DNA from: Microvirga sp. VF16
GTDB lineage: Bacteria > Pseudomonadota > Alphaproteobacteria > Rhizobiales > Beijerinckiaceae
Assembly (NCBI RefSeq): GCF_016864375.1
Contig: NZ_CP069354.1
Location: 2,439,501 to 2,503,500 of the forward strand
Length of the DNA stretch: 64,000 nt
Reading direction: 5' to 3'
A model generated the notes under the pieces. It was not told the origin of the DNA. It searched no databases and saw only the letters and a program-made list of their open reading frames with translations. Position 1 is the first letter of the stretch. Each line of letters opens with the position of its first letter. Position numbers and translations under genes: made by a program. Of the stretch, positions 63,992-64,000 are shown one piece after another.

Positions 63992-64000
63992 TTATTGATA

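Overview
The window looks like the chromosome of a GC-rich alphaproteobacterium of the order Hyphomicrobiales, of a Microvirga/Methylobacterium/Bradyrhizobium kind. The basis is codon use, the dense set of solute transporters with catabolic enzymes, tripartite tricarboxylate (TTT) transport, ErfK/YbiS-type L,D-transpeptidases, an ALAS-type hemA, and intergenic repeats of a style common in that group. The species call is inference. I saw no tRNA, rRNA, CRISPR array, prophage or intact insertion sequence.

Layout. 1-4.5 kb: tail of a probable IclR regulator, a complete tctCBA transporter and an FMN-dependent 2-hydroxyacid dehydrogenase. 4.6-13.1 kb: a tight eight-gene minus-strand set (nitrate/sulfonate/taurine-type ABC importer, FAD oxidoreductase, class III CoA transferase, enoyl-CoA hydratase, 7Fe ferredoxin, DapA-like lyase) facing a LysR regulator; it reads as a catabolic operon for an unidentified acid. 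13.4-20.7 kb: ordinary accessory genes (porin-like protein, small secreted protein, patatin, L,D-transpeptidase, SnoaL-like protein, LtrA) plus decayed genes (truncated GlcG, SDR with two frameshifts).

20.8-41.2 kb is the most interesting part. An RND efflux pair is translationally coupled to a 5-aminolevulinate synthase with an abnormal N-terminus. Next come a NarL-type sensor kinase and regulator, then a second regulator that lacks its phospho-acceptor aspartate. A long intergenic region with several hairpins leads to a 2371-residue animal-type heme peroxidase with RTX calcium repeats, followed by its own type I secretion ATPase and HlyD adaptor. Domain make-up resembles the secreted Mn(II)-oxidising peroxidases (MopA) known from a few alphaproteobacteria and Pseudomonas. 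Heme supply, signalling, enzyme and export could form one module, but that link is inference.

41.6-56.3 kb: a nitrogen-compound salvage island. It holds an MFS carrier, an SsnA/TrzA-like deaminase, a complete Dpp-type importer with a fused double ATPase, a GntR regulator with candidate operators at two promoters, a cytosine-deaminase-like hydrolase, two M20 amidohydrolases, diaminopropionate ammonia-lyase and an Lrp regulator. The combination recalls the E. coli ygeX-ygeY-ssnA region linked to ureide/purine breakdown.

56.4-64 kb: DUF6665 protein, D-2-hydroxyacid dehydrogenase, lipoprotein, second L,D-transpeptidase, AapJ-like binding protein, Gly/Arg/Ala-repeat protein, AraC regulator and Ca2+/H+ antiporter. 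Two families of palindromic intergenic repeats (copies at 41.3-41.5, 52.0, 56.3 and 59.5 kb) mark gene ends.
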